Counted from the first letter of the stretch, positions 43,232-52,008 are shown. The stretch: DNA of 54,294 nucleotides from Bacteroidales bacterium (GCA_013141455.1 JABFQW010000109.1:1-54294); one strand, 5' to 3'. Translations and numbers: made by a program. Notes: generated by a model not told the origin, from the letters alone.

Positions 43232-45325
43232 ATGAATAAAATGAATTTAAAATCTAATTTAAAAAAGGGGACACATAAGGTGTGTTCCCTTTATAACCTG
43301 AGTTTTAAAAGTCTTATCGTAAGTACTTTTATCATGGCAGGTTTACAGACGCCGCTTCTTGCGCAGGATGTTCCGCTTCAGGAACAAGAAACAGAGGTAC
43401 CCGCAAAACAGTACTCAAAACCATTCTGGTGGTTTGGTGTTGCTGGTGGTGCCAATTTCAATTACTACCGCGGATCGACCCAACAGTTAAACGAATCATT
43501 CATCGTTCCCACAACATTTCATGATGGCGATGGCATAGGGCTTTATCTTGCGCCACTTGTTGAGTTTCACCGTCCCGATTCAAGGTGGGGCATGATGCTT
43601 CAGGCTGGTATTGATGGCCGTAAAGGTACATTCAATCAGGTAATTACACCGTGTAACTGCCCCGCTGACTTATCGGCAGATATTATTTATCTTACCTTTG
43701 AACCGAGCCTGCGTTTTGCTCCATTTAAATCAAACTTCTATTTGTATGCCGGACCCCGTTTGGCTTACAATCTCGAAAGTTCATTCACTTACAGTCAGGG
43801 AATAAATCCGGCTTATCCCGAACAGATTGCCGCTGAAGAAGTGAAAGGAGATTTAAGTGACGTCAACCAAATGTTACTTTCAATGCAGGTTGGTGCCGGA
43901 TATGATTTCCCTATCTCAAAAGCAGGTAATCAGGCACAGTTTGTAATTTCTCCATTCGTTTCATTTCAACCTTATTTTGGCCAGAATCCCCGTTCAACCG
44001 AAACCTGGAATGTAACCACAATAAGGGCAGGAATTGCGCTTAAACTTGGGCGTGGACACGAAATTCCCTCACCAGTCGTCGTGGTGGCGCCGCTACCCGT
44101 TGAGGTAGTTGTGGTTGATCCGGAAGTTGAATTTACTGTTTCCTCTCCTGAGAATATTGCTGTCGAACGAAAAGTCGTTGAATCATTCCCAATTCGAAAT
44201 TATATTTTCTTCGACCTGGGAAGCACAGAAATACCCGAACGTTATGTTTTGCTTAACAAAAGTCAGGTGAAAGATTTCAAAGAAGATCAACTTGAATCGA
44301 ACAGGCCAAAAAATTTATCGGGCCGTTCCGACCGACAGATGATTGTTTATTACAACATCCTGAATATTTTGGGTGACCGTATGCAGAAAAATCCTGAAAC
44401 AACTATTAAATTAGTGGGTTCATCCGAAAAAGGTGCTGAAGATGCTAAGGAAATGGCCGAATCAGTAAAGGAGTATTTAGTGAATGTATTCGGAATCAGC
44501 GCTTCAAGAATCACTACCGAAGGCAGATCGAAACCGAAAATCCCATCACAACAGCCTGGTCAGACCAATGATTTAGTCCTTCTTCGTGAAGGTGATCGCA
44601 GGGTTTCGATTGAAAGTAGCTCACCAAAATTGTTGATGGAATTCCAGAATGGCCCGAATGCCTCGCTAAAACCGGTCGAAATCGTCATAATTCAGGAGGC
44701 ACCTGTTGAAAGTTATGCAGTTTTTGATGCTGCCGGATCAGATGAAGCGTTCACAACCTGGTCGCTCGAAATAACCGATGATGCTGGTAAAATTCAATAT
44801 TTCGGCCCATATACTGAAGAAAAAGTCAGTATGCCTGGTGCAGATATCTTAGGCACACGTGCTGAAGGCACTTATAAAGTGACGATGATTGGTCAAACCA
44901 TCAGTGGAAAAACCGTCAGGAAAGAAACCACTACGCATCTTGTACTTTGGAAACCAGCCACCGTTGAAGAAGGAATGCGATTCAGCATCATTTATGAATT
45001 TGACGAATCGAAGGCGATACCGATGTATGAAAAATATCTCACGGAAGTTGTAGTTCCAAAAATTCCAAATGGTGGAACAGTGATCATCCACGGCCATACC
45101 GACATCATCGGTGAAGAGGTTTATAATCAAAAACTGTCAGTTGACAGAGCGAATGATGTAAAACGAATCATGGAAAACGGATTGTCGAAAGCCGGAAGAA
45201 ACGATGTGAAATTTGAGATTTTCGGTTATGGTGAAGATCCAAACTTAACACTGTTCGATAACAAATATCCTGAGGAACGCTTTTATAACCGTACCGTAAT
45301 TATCGATATTATTCCAAAGAAATAA
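43232..45325 (+). CDS. OmpA-family outer-membrane protein with two OmpA-like segments
   Basis: 697 residues. A signal peptide with a long polar n-region (MNKMNLKSNLKKGTHKVCSL..., cleavage near LLAQ, residue 45) precedes a barrel-like domain (about 65-270). A Val/Pro-rich linker (VVVVAPLPVEVVVVDPEVE) follows. A first OmpA-like segment lies at about 325-480 (YIFFDLGSTEIPERYVLLNK, IKLVGSSEKG, GDRRVSIE), and a second at 590-697 (SIIYEFDESKAIPMYEKYL, VIIHGHTDIIGEEVYNQKLSVDRANDVK, NRTVIIDI). This double plan occurs in Bacteroidota surface-layer or cell-wall anchoring proteins. No own promoter is seen; it is most likely co-transcribed with the Ig-DUF3494 gene. ATG 43241 is an alternative start. Confidence 0.85.
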   Translation: MNKMNLKSNLKKGTHKVCSLYNLSFKSLIVSTFIMAGLQTPLLAQDVPLQEQETEVPAKQYSKPFWWFGVAGGANFNYYRGSTQQLNESFIVPTTFHDGDGIGLYLAPLVEFHRPDSRWGMMLQAGIDGRKGTFNQVITPCNCPADLSADIIYLTFEPSLRFAPFKSNFYLYAGPRLAYNLESSFTYSQGINPAYPEQIAAEEVKGDLSDVNQMLLSMQVGAGYDFPISKAGNQAQFVISPFVSFQPYFGQNPRSTETWNVTTIRAGIALKLGRGHEIPSPVVVVAPLPVEVVVVDPEVEFTVSSPENIAVERKVVESFPIRNYIFFDLGSTEIPERYVLLNKSQVKDFKEDQLESNRPKNLSGRSDRQMIVYYNILNILGDRMQKNPETTIKLVGSSEKGAEDAKEMAESVKEYLVNVFGISASRITTEGRSKPKIPSQQPGQTNDLVLLREGDRRVSIESSSPKLLMEFQNGPNASLKPVEIVIIQEAPVESYAVFDAAGSDEAFTTWSLEITDDAGKIQYFGPYTEEKVSMPGADILGTRAEGTYKVTMIGQTISGKTVRKETTTHLVLWKPATVEEGMRFSIIYEFDESKAIPMYEKYLTEVVVPKIPNGGTVIIHGHTDIIGEEVYNQKLSVDRANDVKRIMENGLSKAGRNDVKFEIFGYGEDPNLTLFDNKYPEERFYNRTVIIDIIPKK

Positions 45326-45358
45326 GCAAACCATTTGAGTAGCTTATTAAGTAGCAAT

Positions 45359-45392
45359 GGCTGTCTGAGATCAAAATCAGGCAGCCTTTTTT
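45359..45392 (+). terminator. Terminator after the second OmpA gene
   Basis: Stem GGCTGTCTGA / TCAGGCAGCC with one G-T pair, loop about six bases, then six T. Confidence 0.8.
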
Positions 45393-45508
45393 AGGTAAGT
45401 ACACGATGAACTATTGAAATCTGCTTTTCACGTATTATATTAAAAGACTGAATTTAAGCGACTTAAAATTAAAATACATCAGTAGAATTCTATAATTTTA
45501 AAGCAGGT

Positions 45509-45578
45509 GTGTGAAAGATGTAACTTAATCTAATAGTTATGTAACAATTATAAGTACAAAGTATTTGACCTTTGTCCC
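45509..45578 (+). promoter_or_regulatory. Regulon site 3 / promoter of the DUF3494-T9SS gene
   Basis: GTGTGAAAGATGTAACT at 45509-45525, GTTATGTAACAAT around 45536-45548, CTTTG at 45570-45574. The ATG is 41 bp after CTTTG. Confidence 0.85.
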
Positions 45579-45614
45579 GATGTGAAAATCCTTTCGCATA
45601 CTAAAAAAAACACC

Positions 45615-48600
45615 ATGAAAACTAGGTTACTATTATTACTAATAGGGAGTATTCTATTATTAATTCCAAAATTAAATTTCGGACAAGCGCCAACCTTAGG
45701 AACGACTTCCGGGTTTGCATTATTCACGGCAGTCGGAGCATTTACCAATGACGGGGCTTCTTATGTAACAGGCGATATTGGCACCAATGTAGGTGAATTC
45801 ACCGGTTTCCCTCCAGGAACAGTCGTTGGAGAAATCCATGTGGCTGATCCTGTCTCTGTGCAAGCTGCAATTGATGTGGATGTTGCATATTCAGCATTGT
45901 TTGCAACCACATGCGATGTCGTTATTGGAACGACATTGGGTAATGGTCAGGTGCTATCTCCAAACGTTTACTGTTTGGGAGCAGCGTCAACCTTAACCGG
46001 AGATTTGATTTTAGACGGCCAGGATAATCCTGATGCCCTGTTTATTATCAAGATCGATGGCGCTTTATCGACAAGTACATACTCAAACGTAATTCTTATT
46101 AATTCAGCGTCTTTGTGCAATGTATATTGGCAAATAAACGGGTTCTTCGATTTAGGAGAAAATGCAACTTTCTCAGGCACTGTTATCGCAAATGGCGCTA
46201 TCACCTTGTTAGAAGGCTCATCACTTTCAGGCAGAGGCCTTTCTCGTGGTGGTGCTATTGCCTTACATAATAATGTTGTTACAATAGGATCGCTACCCGA
46301 AGCAGCAACAATAACAGCAGAAGGAGCAACAACATTTTGTGAAGGTGAGAGTGTTACAATTTCTGGAAATATTGACGGAACCTGGAATACCGGGGCAACA
46401 ACAGCTTCAATAACTGTAAGTGCAAGCGGCGACTATTACGTTACAAACACAAATGGATGTGGTAGTGTAACTTCAAACCACATTATCGTAACTGTCAACC
46501 CTTTGCCAACTGCAGCAACAATAACCGCCGACGGAGCAACAGCTTTTTGTGAAGGTGAGAGCGTTACACTTTCAGGAAATATAAACGGAATCTGGAGTAC
46601 AGGTGCAACAACTGCTTCAATAACTGTAAGTGCAAGCGGCGACTATTACGTTACGAATACAAATGACTGTGGTACCGTAACTTCAAATCATATTATCGTA
46701 AGCACCGATGTTCCACCAATTGCCTCAATCATCACAGCAGGTGGAGAAACAACATTTTGTGAAGGTGCAAGAGTAAAACTTTACGGTAACATTGGTGGTG
46801 TTTGGAACACAGGAGCAACAACTGATTCAATCATTGTTTCGGTAAGTGGCGACTATTATGTAACAAATTCCAATTCATGCGGAAGTGTAACTTCAAATCA
46901 TATCATCGTAACAGTAAACCCTTTACCTGTTGCATCAATCATTACAGCAGGCGGAGAAACAACATTTTGTGAAGGTGCGAATGTGATCCTATCAGGTAAC
47001 GTTGGTGGTGTTTGGAACACAGGAGCAACTACAGCTTCAATAACAGTAACTACAAGCGGTGATTATTTTGTAATAAATACAAATAATTGCGGAACTGTCA
47101 CTTCCAATCACATTGTTGTAACAGTCAATCCATTGCCTGTAGCATCAGTAATTACAGCAGATGGATCAACCACATTTTGTGAAGGCGAAAATGTTATGCT
47201 TTCGGGAAATGTCGGCGGTGTGTGGAATACCGGTGAAACAACGGCTTCAATAACTGTTGCTGAAAGTGGTGACTATTTTGTAACGAACGCAAATGATTGC
47301 GGAAGTGCAACTTCAAATCACATTTTAGTGACAGTCAATCCATTGCCCGATGCAACTACAGGCAGCGATAACGCCATTTGTGTTGGCAACAGTGTAACAT
47401 TAGGTGCTTCGCCGATATCAGGACATACATATTTATGGATACCGGCAACAGGACTAAGTTCGGCAGTAATAGCTAACCCGGTCGCATCTCCTGTTGTAAC
47501 AACTACTTATACTTTAACAGAAACCGTTACCGCAACAGCATGTCAGAATTCAAATGCTGTAACAGTTACGGTTAACACTGCCCCATTTATCACGGTGGAA
47601 CCATCTGATCAAACAGCATGTGTTGGAAGTTCTGTAAGTTTCACAATAACTGCAACAGGAACTGACCTCACTTACCAATGGAGTAAGGGGTCGGTCATTT
47701 TAACCGATGGTGAAAACATTTCTGGTTCAAATGCGGCAACACTTGTAATCAATCCTGTAACTTTATCAGATACAGCATCGAACTACCATGTTACAATCAC
47801 CGGTATTTGTTCACCGGATGTGACTTCAATTGATGTTTCATTGATCGTAAACGCAGCGCCGGTTATTTCAACAGTTGTGTGTGTTGGTGGCTCAGTTAGT
47901 TTTTCGGCAACTGCAACAGGTGGTACTGATCTTACCTACCAATGGAGAAAAGGAAGTGTAAACTTGGTCAATGGCGGAAATATTTCAGGTGCAACTTCGG
48001 CAACGCTAATAATCAATCCTGTTACTTTGTCTGATGTTTCACCAAACTATAATGTTGTAATCAACGGAGTTTGCGAAATATATGAAAATTCAATTAATAT
48101 TTCATTGATTGTTAACCCGCTACCAACCCCAGCCATCACCGGACTTTCATCCGTATGCTTAGGTACGACAGGTGTGGTTTATACTACCGAATCCTCTATG
48201 ACAGGTTATAACTGGACTATATCTCCGGGCGGAACCATCACTTCAGGATCAGGAACAAATGCAATCACAGTTAGCTGGGAAACCGAAGGCAATCAATCGG
48301 TTAGTGTTAATTATTCGAACGACTTAGGTTGTGATGCCTTAACTCCCTATGTATTCTATGTAAATGTTGAAAATGTACCAACCGCAGCCGGTACGATCAG
48401 CGGATCCGCCTCAGTTTGTGTTGGAACAACAGGTAATGTTTATTCAATACCGGCTATTGCCAATGCCACCTCCTATTTATGGACAGTACCTACAGGTGCA
48501 ACCATTGTATCAGGCGACGGAACCAACGCCATAACCGTCGATTTCTCAACAACAGCTTCATCCGGCATTATCGCGGTAAATGGCTTGAATAATTGCGGGA

Positions 48601-49124
48601 ACGGACCAGTTTCACCTGTATTCGAGGTAGTACTTAATCTTATACCTGCTACTCCTGTTATCACTCAAATCAGCGATACCCTTATCAGTAATTCCAGTTT
48701 GGGAAACCAATGGTATCTCGATGGAGTTGCTATTTCAGGAGCTACCGCTATGCAGCTTGTTGTATCATACACAGGAAGCTACTATGTTGTGGTTACTGTG
48801 AATGAATGCAGTTCATCTCCATCAAATACAATACTCGTTCAAACTGTTTCAGTTGCTGAAAACGGCGTAAACAATACATTTGATGTGTATCCCAATCCCA
48901 ACAACGGCCTGTTTACTATCAAAGTAGCAACCGTTGATCCATCAAAAGTTAATATTGAGATTTTAAATAGCCTTGGCGAACTGCAATGGAAACAGGAAAA
49001 AATTAGCGTTAACGGTACTTTTACCAGAACGGTTGATTTTACCGGAGCTCCTGCCGGCGTTTATATGGTAGTCCTGAACAATAAGGAAACCAGTATAACC
49101 CGCAAAATTTTAATCGTTAAATAA
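45615..49124 (+). CDS. T9SS cargo: N-terminal DUF3494 domain, Ig/PKD-like repeats, sorting domain
   Basis: 1169 residues from ATG 45615 (signal peptide MKTRLLLLLIGSILLLIPKLNFGQ); upstream in-frame codons lie in the leader. Residues of about 25-225 form a DUF3494 domain (TLGTTSGFALFTAVGAFTNDGASYVTGDIGTN, NPDALFIIKIDGALS, CNVYWQINGFFDLG, GRGLSRGGAIAL). From residue 229 come five 70-residue repeats (ITAxGxTTFCEGExVxLSGN...VWNTGATTASITVxxSGDYYVTNxNxCGxVTSNHIIVTVNPLP), then Ig-like and PKD-like domains. The last 80 residues (FDVYPNPNNGLFTIKVATVD ... GVYMVVLNNKETSITRKILI) are a type A sorting domain. It is a surface adhesin-like protein; ice binding is possible but unproven. Confidence 0.9.
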   Translation: MKTRLLLLLIGSILLLIPKLNFGQAPTLGTTSGFALFTAVGAFTNDGASYVTGDIGTNVGEFTGFPPGTVVGEIHVADPVSVQAAIDVDVAYSALFATTCDVVIGTTLGNGQVLSPNVYCLGAASTLTGDLILDGQDNPDALFIIKIDGALSTSTYSNVILINSASLCNVYWQINGFFDLGENATFSGTVIANGAITLLEGSSLSGRGLSRGGAIALHNNVVTIGSLPEAATITAEGATTFCEGESVTISGNIDGTWNTGATTASITVSASGDYYVTNTNGCGSVTSNHIIVTVNPLPTAATITADGATAFCEGESVTLSGNINGIWSTGATTASITVSASGDYYVTNTNDCGTVTSNHIIVSTDVPPIASIITAGGETTFCEGARVKLYGNIGGVWNTGATTDSIIVSVSGDYYVTNSNSCGSVTSNHIIVTVNPLPVASIITAGGETTFCEGANVILSGNVGGVWNTGATTASITVTTSGDYFVINTNNCGTVTSNHIVVTVNPLPVASVITADGSTTFCEGENVMLSGNVGGVWNTGETTASITVAESGDYFVTNANDCGSATSNHILVTVNPLPDATTGSDNAICVGNSVTLGASPISGHTYLWIPATGLSSAVIANPVASPVVTTTYTLTETVTATACQNSNAVTVTVNTAPFITVEPSDQTACVGSSVSFTITATGTDLTYQWSKGSVILTDGENISGSNAATLVINPVTLSDTASNYHVTITGICSPDVTSIDVSLIVNAAPVISTVVCVGGSVSFSATATGGTDLTYQWRKGSVNLVNGGNISGATSATLIINPVTLSDVSPNYNVVINGVCEIYENSINISLIVNPLPTPAITGLSSVCLGTTGVVYTTESSMTGYNWTISPGGTITSGSGTNAITVSWETEGNQSVSVNYSNDLGCDALTPYVFYVNVENVPTAAGTISGSASVCVGTTGNVYSIPAIANATSYLWTVPTGATIVSGDGTNAITVDFSTTASSGIIAVNGLNNCGNGPVSPVFEVVLNLIPATPVITQISDTLISNSSLGNQWYLDGVAISGATAMQLVVSYTGSYYVVVTVNECSSSPSNTILVQTVSVAENGVNNTFDVYPNPNNGLFTIKVATVDPSKVNIEILNSLGELQWKQEKISVNGTFTRTVDFTGAPAGVYMVVLNNKETSITRKILIVK
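46299..47348 (+). repeat. Five 210-bp repeats in the DUF3494-T9SS gene
   Basis: Units begin at 46299, 46509, 46719, 46929 and 47139, each 210 bp (70 residues) with a conserved CEG...CG cysteine pair. Confidence 0.85.
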
Positions 49125-49163
49125 TGCTTACCATGATCTGATCACAGATCTATTGATAATGAA

Positions 49164-49197
49164 GGCTGCCTGGAATTGAATTCAGGCAGTCTTTTTT
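49164..49197 (+). terminator. Terminator of the DUF3494-T9SS gene
   Basis: Stem GGCTGCCTG pairing with CAGGCAGTC (one mismatch/wobble), AATT-rich loop, then six T. Confidence 0.8.
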
Positions 49198-49228
49198 ATT
49201 TATCTGATCTAATCGTCTCACCCTGAAT

Positions 49229-49298
49229 GTGTGAATGATGTAAGTCTTTTGGTTAATTGTGTAATACTATCCGGATGTTAAGGCACCATCTTTGCCGG
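49229..49298 (+). promoter_or_regulatory. Regulon site 4 / promoter of the basic secreted protein gene
   Basis: GTGTGAATGATGTAAGT at 49229-49245, ATTGTGTAATACT around 49256-49268, CTTTG at 49290-49294. The ATG is 34 bp after CTTTG. Confidence 0.85.
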
Positions 49299-49327
49299 GT
49301 GAAATACTCACTTTTAATTCTTTAATA

Positions 49328-49858
49328 ATGAAAACTTTAAAATTATTCATCTTCGCGGCGGCGCTGGTTTTGGCTGGCACATTACATGCCCAGGTTTCAG
49401 TAAACATCAATATTGGAAGCCCGCCACCATGGGGTCCGGTTGGTTATTCTGAAGTTCAATATTACTATTTACCTGATGTGGAGGCTTATTATGATGTCCC
49501 GTCATCCATGTTTATTTATCTATCCAACGGAGTATGGATCAGAAGAACCTATCTGCCGCGACAATACAGGAATTATGATTTATACCACGGCTACAAGGTG
49601 GTTTTGACTGATTATCATGGCAATGATCCTTACCGGCATTATAAATCACACAAATCGAAATACGCCAAAGGCTACCGTGGTCATGAACAACATAATATCG
49701 GCCAGCGACCCGATAACCATAATTCAAGGTATAAATCGCAACCTGATAAAAAATCGTATAAAGAGTCGAACCGCGATAATAACAAACATGACAGCCGTGA
49801 TAACGATGACAACAAAAGGAATAATCATGGAAAAAGCAATAAGGGTAAAAGAAAATAA
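49328..49858 (+). CDS. Small secreted protein with aromatic core and basic, disordered tail
   Basis: 176 residues from ATG 49328 (signal peptide MKTLKLFIFAAALVLAGTLHAQ); the frame is open to 49292 but that is the -7 element. The middle (VNINIGSPPPWGPVGYSEVQYYYLPDVEAYYDVPSSMFIYLSNGVWIRRTYLP, then YDLYHGYKVVL) is a conserved Bacteroidota pattern of unknown function. The last 75 residues are almost only Lys, Arg, His, Asn, Asp, Ser and Gln, so disordered and strongly positive; they could bind nucleic acid, polyphosphate or anionic envelope polymers. It is probably in an operon with the next gene (71 bp). Confidence 0.75.
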   Translation: MKTLKLFIFAAALVLAGTLHAQVSVNINIGSPPPWGPVGYSEVQYYYLPDVEAYYDVPSSMFIYLSNGVWIRRTYLPRQYRNYDLYHGYKVVLTDYHGNDPYRHYKSHKSKYAKGYRGHEQHNIGQRPDNHNSRYKSQPDKKSYKESNRDNNKHDSRDNDDNKRNNHGKSNKGKRK

Positions 49859-49929
49859 ATGTTGATTACCTATTCATTGAAGTCTTAAAATATTACCAAT
49901 ACACGTATTACAAACAAAAAATCAAACAA

Positions 49930-50454
49930 ATGAAAACACTTAAAATGACACTTCTGCTGGCATTTTTAACCATCGGATCAATCTCTTACGCACAGTCGGA
50001 AAGTCACGGACACACATTAAACTTAGGACTGGGAATCGGTGGTTATGCAGGTTATTATCACTATGCAGGAACTTCCATGCCGGTTTTTAGTATCAATTAT
50101 GAATTTGATGTAGCCAAAAATTTTACCTTGGCTCCATTCATCACTTTCTTTTCATATCAATCTGATCATTATCGCGAATCGGTTATTCCAATTGGTGTTA
50201 AAGGCAGCTATTATTTCGACGAAATTGTGGAGGCCGGTTCACACTGGGATTTCTATCTGGCCGGTTCGCTCGGATTTGCTGTGGTAAATTCAACCTGGGA
50301 CAACGATTATTATGGTGACAGGGATTATTACGTACACCCAAATCCTGTATTCCTTGATTTACATATCGGAACAGAATATAAATTTAATAATCGTATCGGA
50401 ATGTTCCTCGATTTATCAACCGGCGTTTCGACAATCGGACTTGCAATTCATTAA
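49930..50454 (+). CDS. Outer-membrane beta-barrel protein (small porin-like)
   Basis: 174 residues. Signal peptide MKTLKMTLLLAFLTIGSISYAQ, then alternating strands typical of an eight-strand barrel: HTLNLGLGIGGYAGYYHYAG, MPVFSINYEFDVAKNFTLAPFITFFSY, VIPIGVKGSYYFDEIV, WDFYLAGSLGFAVV, VFLDLHIGTEYKFNNRIGMFLDLSTGVSTIGLAIH. It ends without a terminal Phe, which is unusual but seen in such families. Function unknown; it shares the transcript of the basic secreted protein. Confidence 0.8.
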   Translation: MKTLKMTLLLAFLTIGSISYAQSESHGHTLNLGLGIGGYAGYYHYAGTSMPVFSINYEFDVAKNFTLAPFITFFSYQSDHYRESVIPIGVKGSYYFDEIVEAGSHWDFYLAGSLGFAVVNSTWDNDYYGDRDYYVHPNPVFLDLHIGTEYKFNNRIGMFLDLSTGVSTIGLAIH

Positions 50455-50508
50455 TTCTATCGCATTCTTAACTGTAAATATTGTAAGCAGGTAGAACGAG
50501 TAATCTAT

Positions 50509-50550
50509 GAAACAGTGCCGGATTCTGAAACATGAATCCGGCACTGTTTC
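50509..50550 (+). terminator. Strong hairpin after the barrel gene
   Basis: A perfect 17-bp stem (50509-50525 with 50534-50550) closing an 8-base loop. Only a short T run follows, since it is inside the stem's end (GTTTC). Confidence 0.8.
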
Positions 50551-50606
50551 ATTCAATAAATACTGAATCCCAAAGGCTTGCCAAATACATAAGGCAGCAG
50601 GAATAT

Positions 50607-50676
50607 GTGTGAATGATGTAATTCATTGGTTAAATTATGTAACACTTTCCGGGACGAAAGAAACCACCTTTGTTAG
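50607..50676 (+). promoter_or_regulatory. Regulon site 5 / promoter of the small stress-gene operon
   Basis: GTGTGAATGATGTAATT at 50607-50623, ATTATGTAACACT around 50634-50646, CTTTG at 50668-50672. The ATG of the CsbD gene is 39 bp after CTTTG. Confidence 0.85.
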
Positions 50677-50710
50677 GTAAAAAAATTATATACAATCTAA
50701 TATTATTAAC

Positions 50711-50896
50711 ATGAATACGACACAATTACAGGGAACCTGGAATGAATTAAAAGCAAAACTCAAAATGAAATTTGCTGTTTTAACTGATAATGATCTGATG
50801 TTTGAAGAAGCCAGAAAAGAGGAAATGTATGGGAGACTTCAAAATAAACTTGGCAAGACAAAAGACGAAATTATAAAAATTATTGCATCGCTTTAA
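50711..50896 (+). CDS. CsbD-family stress protein
   Basis: 61 residues. QGTWNELKAKLKMKFAVLTDNDLMFEEARKEEMYGRLQNKLGKTKDEIIKII is the complete CsbD pattern, a small helical protein induced by general stress in Bacillus (sigma-B) and many other bacteria, with unknown molecular role. It is the first gene after regulon site 5, so its promoter is known with fair confidence. The next gene follows after 97 bp that hold a hairpin. Confidence 0.9.
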   Translation: MNTTQLQGTWNELKAKLKMKFAVLTDNDLMFEEARKEEMYGRLQNKLGKTKDEIIKIIASL

Positions 50897-50912
50897 TCTG
50901 TAACACACTGCT

Positions 50913-50938
50913 CAGGTAGTCTTCCAAATGGCTACCTG
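50913..50938 (+). promoter_or_regulatory. Intra-operon hairpin after the CsbD gene
   Basis: CAGGTAGTC and GGCTACCTG pair (one G-T) around an 8-base loop. No T run follows, so it is more likely an RNA-processing or mRNA-stabilising stem than a terminator. Confidence 0.45.
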
Positions 50939-50993
50939 ATAAGGGTGCGAGGAAAAAAAGACAAATAAACCAGTTTTCTTTAAAACAAGCAAA

Positions 50994-51455
50994 ATGAAAA
51001 AAAATATCTTCATAATCACATTATTAACAGTCATGTCAGGCGTTTTGTTTAGTAACTGCCAATCATCTGCAAATAAAGTTGAACGGGCCGAAGACAAAGT
51101 ACATGATGCCAAAGTAGCCGTGGTTGAGGCGCAGATCGATTTGAACGTAGCGCGACAAGATTCCATTACTGAATATCAGAAATTTAAAGATGAAACGGAT
51201 GCACAAATCAGTGCTTATGACAAAAGCATTGCTGAGTTCAGGACAAGATTAGCAACCGAACGAAAAGAAAACCGCGCCAGATATGAAAAGATGGTGCTTG
51301 ACTTAGAACAGCGAAATCGCGATCTGAAAAAGAAACTTGCAGAATATCAAGATGATGGCAAGACAGATTGGGAAAAATTCAAAACAGAATTTAATCACGA
51401 CATGGATGAACTGGGAAAATCATTTAAAGATTTTAACACCAATAATGTGAATTAG
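50994..51455 (+). CDS. Coiled-coil lipoprotein
   Basis: 153 residues. Lipoprotein signal MKKNIFIITLLTVMSGVLFSNC, lipidation at Cys22. The rest is nearly all charged helix with heptad character (ANKVERAEDKVHDAKVAVVEAQIDLNVARQ, RTRLATERKENRARYEKMVLDLEQRNRDLKKKLAEY), so a long coiled coil in the periplasm. The plan recalls Lpp-like or YtxH-associated spacer proteins. Function unknown; its place in the stress operon suggests an envelope-protecting role. Confidence 0.8.
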   Translation: MKKNIFIITLLTVMSGVLFSNCQSSANKVERAEDKVHDAKVAVVEAQIDLNVARQDSITEYQKFKDETDAQISAYDKSIAEFRTRLATERKENRARYEKMVLDLEQRNRDLKKKLAEYQDDGKTDWEKFKTEFNHDMDELGKSFKDFNTNNVN

Positions 51456-51531
51456 TAAACCATTATTATTCAATCATCTATATAATTTACTTTCAATTAA
51501 AATCAACAAATAATCACTAAAAATTAAAATC

Positions 51532-51687
51532 ATGGGAAGTCTTTTGTACATCATCGCGGTCATCCTCGTCATTGCCTGGGCAGTCGGATTTTTTGCCTAC
51601 AGCACCGGAGGAATTATTCACATTCTCCTTGTTATCGCTTTAATTGCAGTGATACTAAGGGTCATACAGGGGAGAAAAATCCTCTGA
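51532..51687 (+). CDS. Small lmo0937-type membrane protein
   Basis: 51 residues, too short for routine gene finding. MGSLLYIIAVILVIAWAVGFF and IIHILLVIALIAVILRVIQG form two membrane helices joined by AYSTGG, ending in GRKIL. This is the lmo0937-family pattern, found widely beside CsbD and YtxH genes. It starts at ATG 51532, 76 bp after the lipoprotein gene and 36 bp before the YtxH gene, so it belongs to the same operon. Function unknown. Confidence 0.9.
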   Translation: MGSLLYIIAVILVIAWAVGFFAYSTGGIIHILLVIALIAVILRVIQGRKIL

Positions 51688-51723
51688 AATCATCACATTA
51701 TTAACAAATAAAAAATATAAATC

Positions 51724-51984
51724 ATGAGTTCAGGAAAAGTTTTATTGGGTGTATTGGCTGGCGTTGCCGCCGGTGCTCTGTTGGGTGTTTTAATGGCTCC
51801 CGCAAAAGGAAAAGATACCCGCGACAAAATCGCTAAAAAAGGTAAGGACACGGCAGATTCATTGAAAGATAAAATAAATGAATTTATTGGCAGTATCTCC
51901 GAAAAATTTGACGAAGTGAAAGGGGAAGTTTCTGACTTTACCGATCAGCAAAAAGCCAAATTTGAAGATGCGAAGAAAGTGTAA
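51724..51984 (+). CDS. YtxH-domain protein
   Basis: 86 residues. The N-terminal hydrophobic segment with glycines (VLLGVLAGVAAGALLGVLMAPAKGKDTRDKI) and the following amphipathic helix (KKGKDTADSLKDKINEFIGSISEKFDEVKGEVSDFTDQQKAKFEDA) define the YtxH family, which is induced by general stress in Bacillus. The APAKG turn after the helix is typical. It is a membrane-associated protein of unknown mechanism, in line with the rest of the operon. Confidence 0.9.
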   Translation: MSSGKVLLGVLAGVAAGALLGVLMAPAKGKDTRDKIAKKGKDTADSLKDKINEFIGSISEKFDEVKGEVSDFTDQQKAKFEDAKKV

Positions 51985-52008
51985 TAACCTAAAAGTTGAG
52001 CATGTGAT

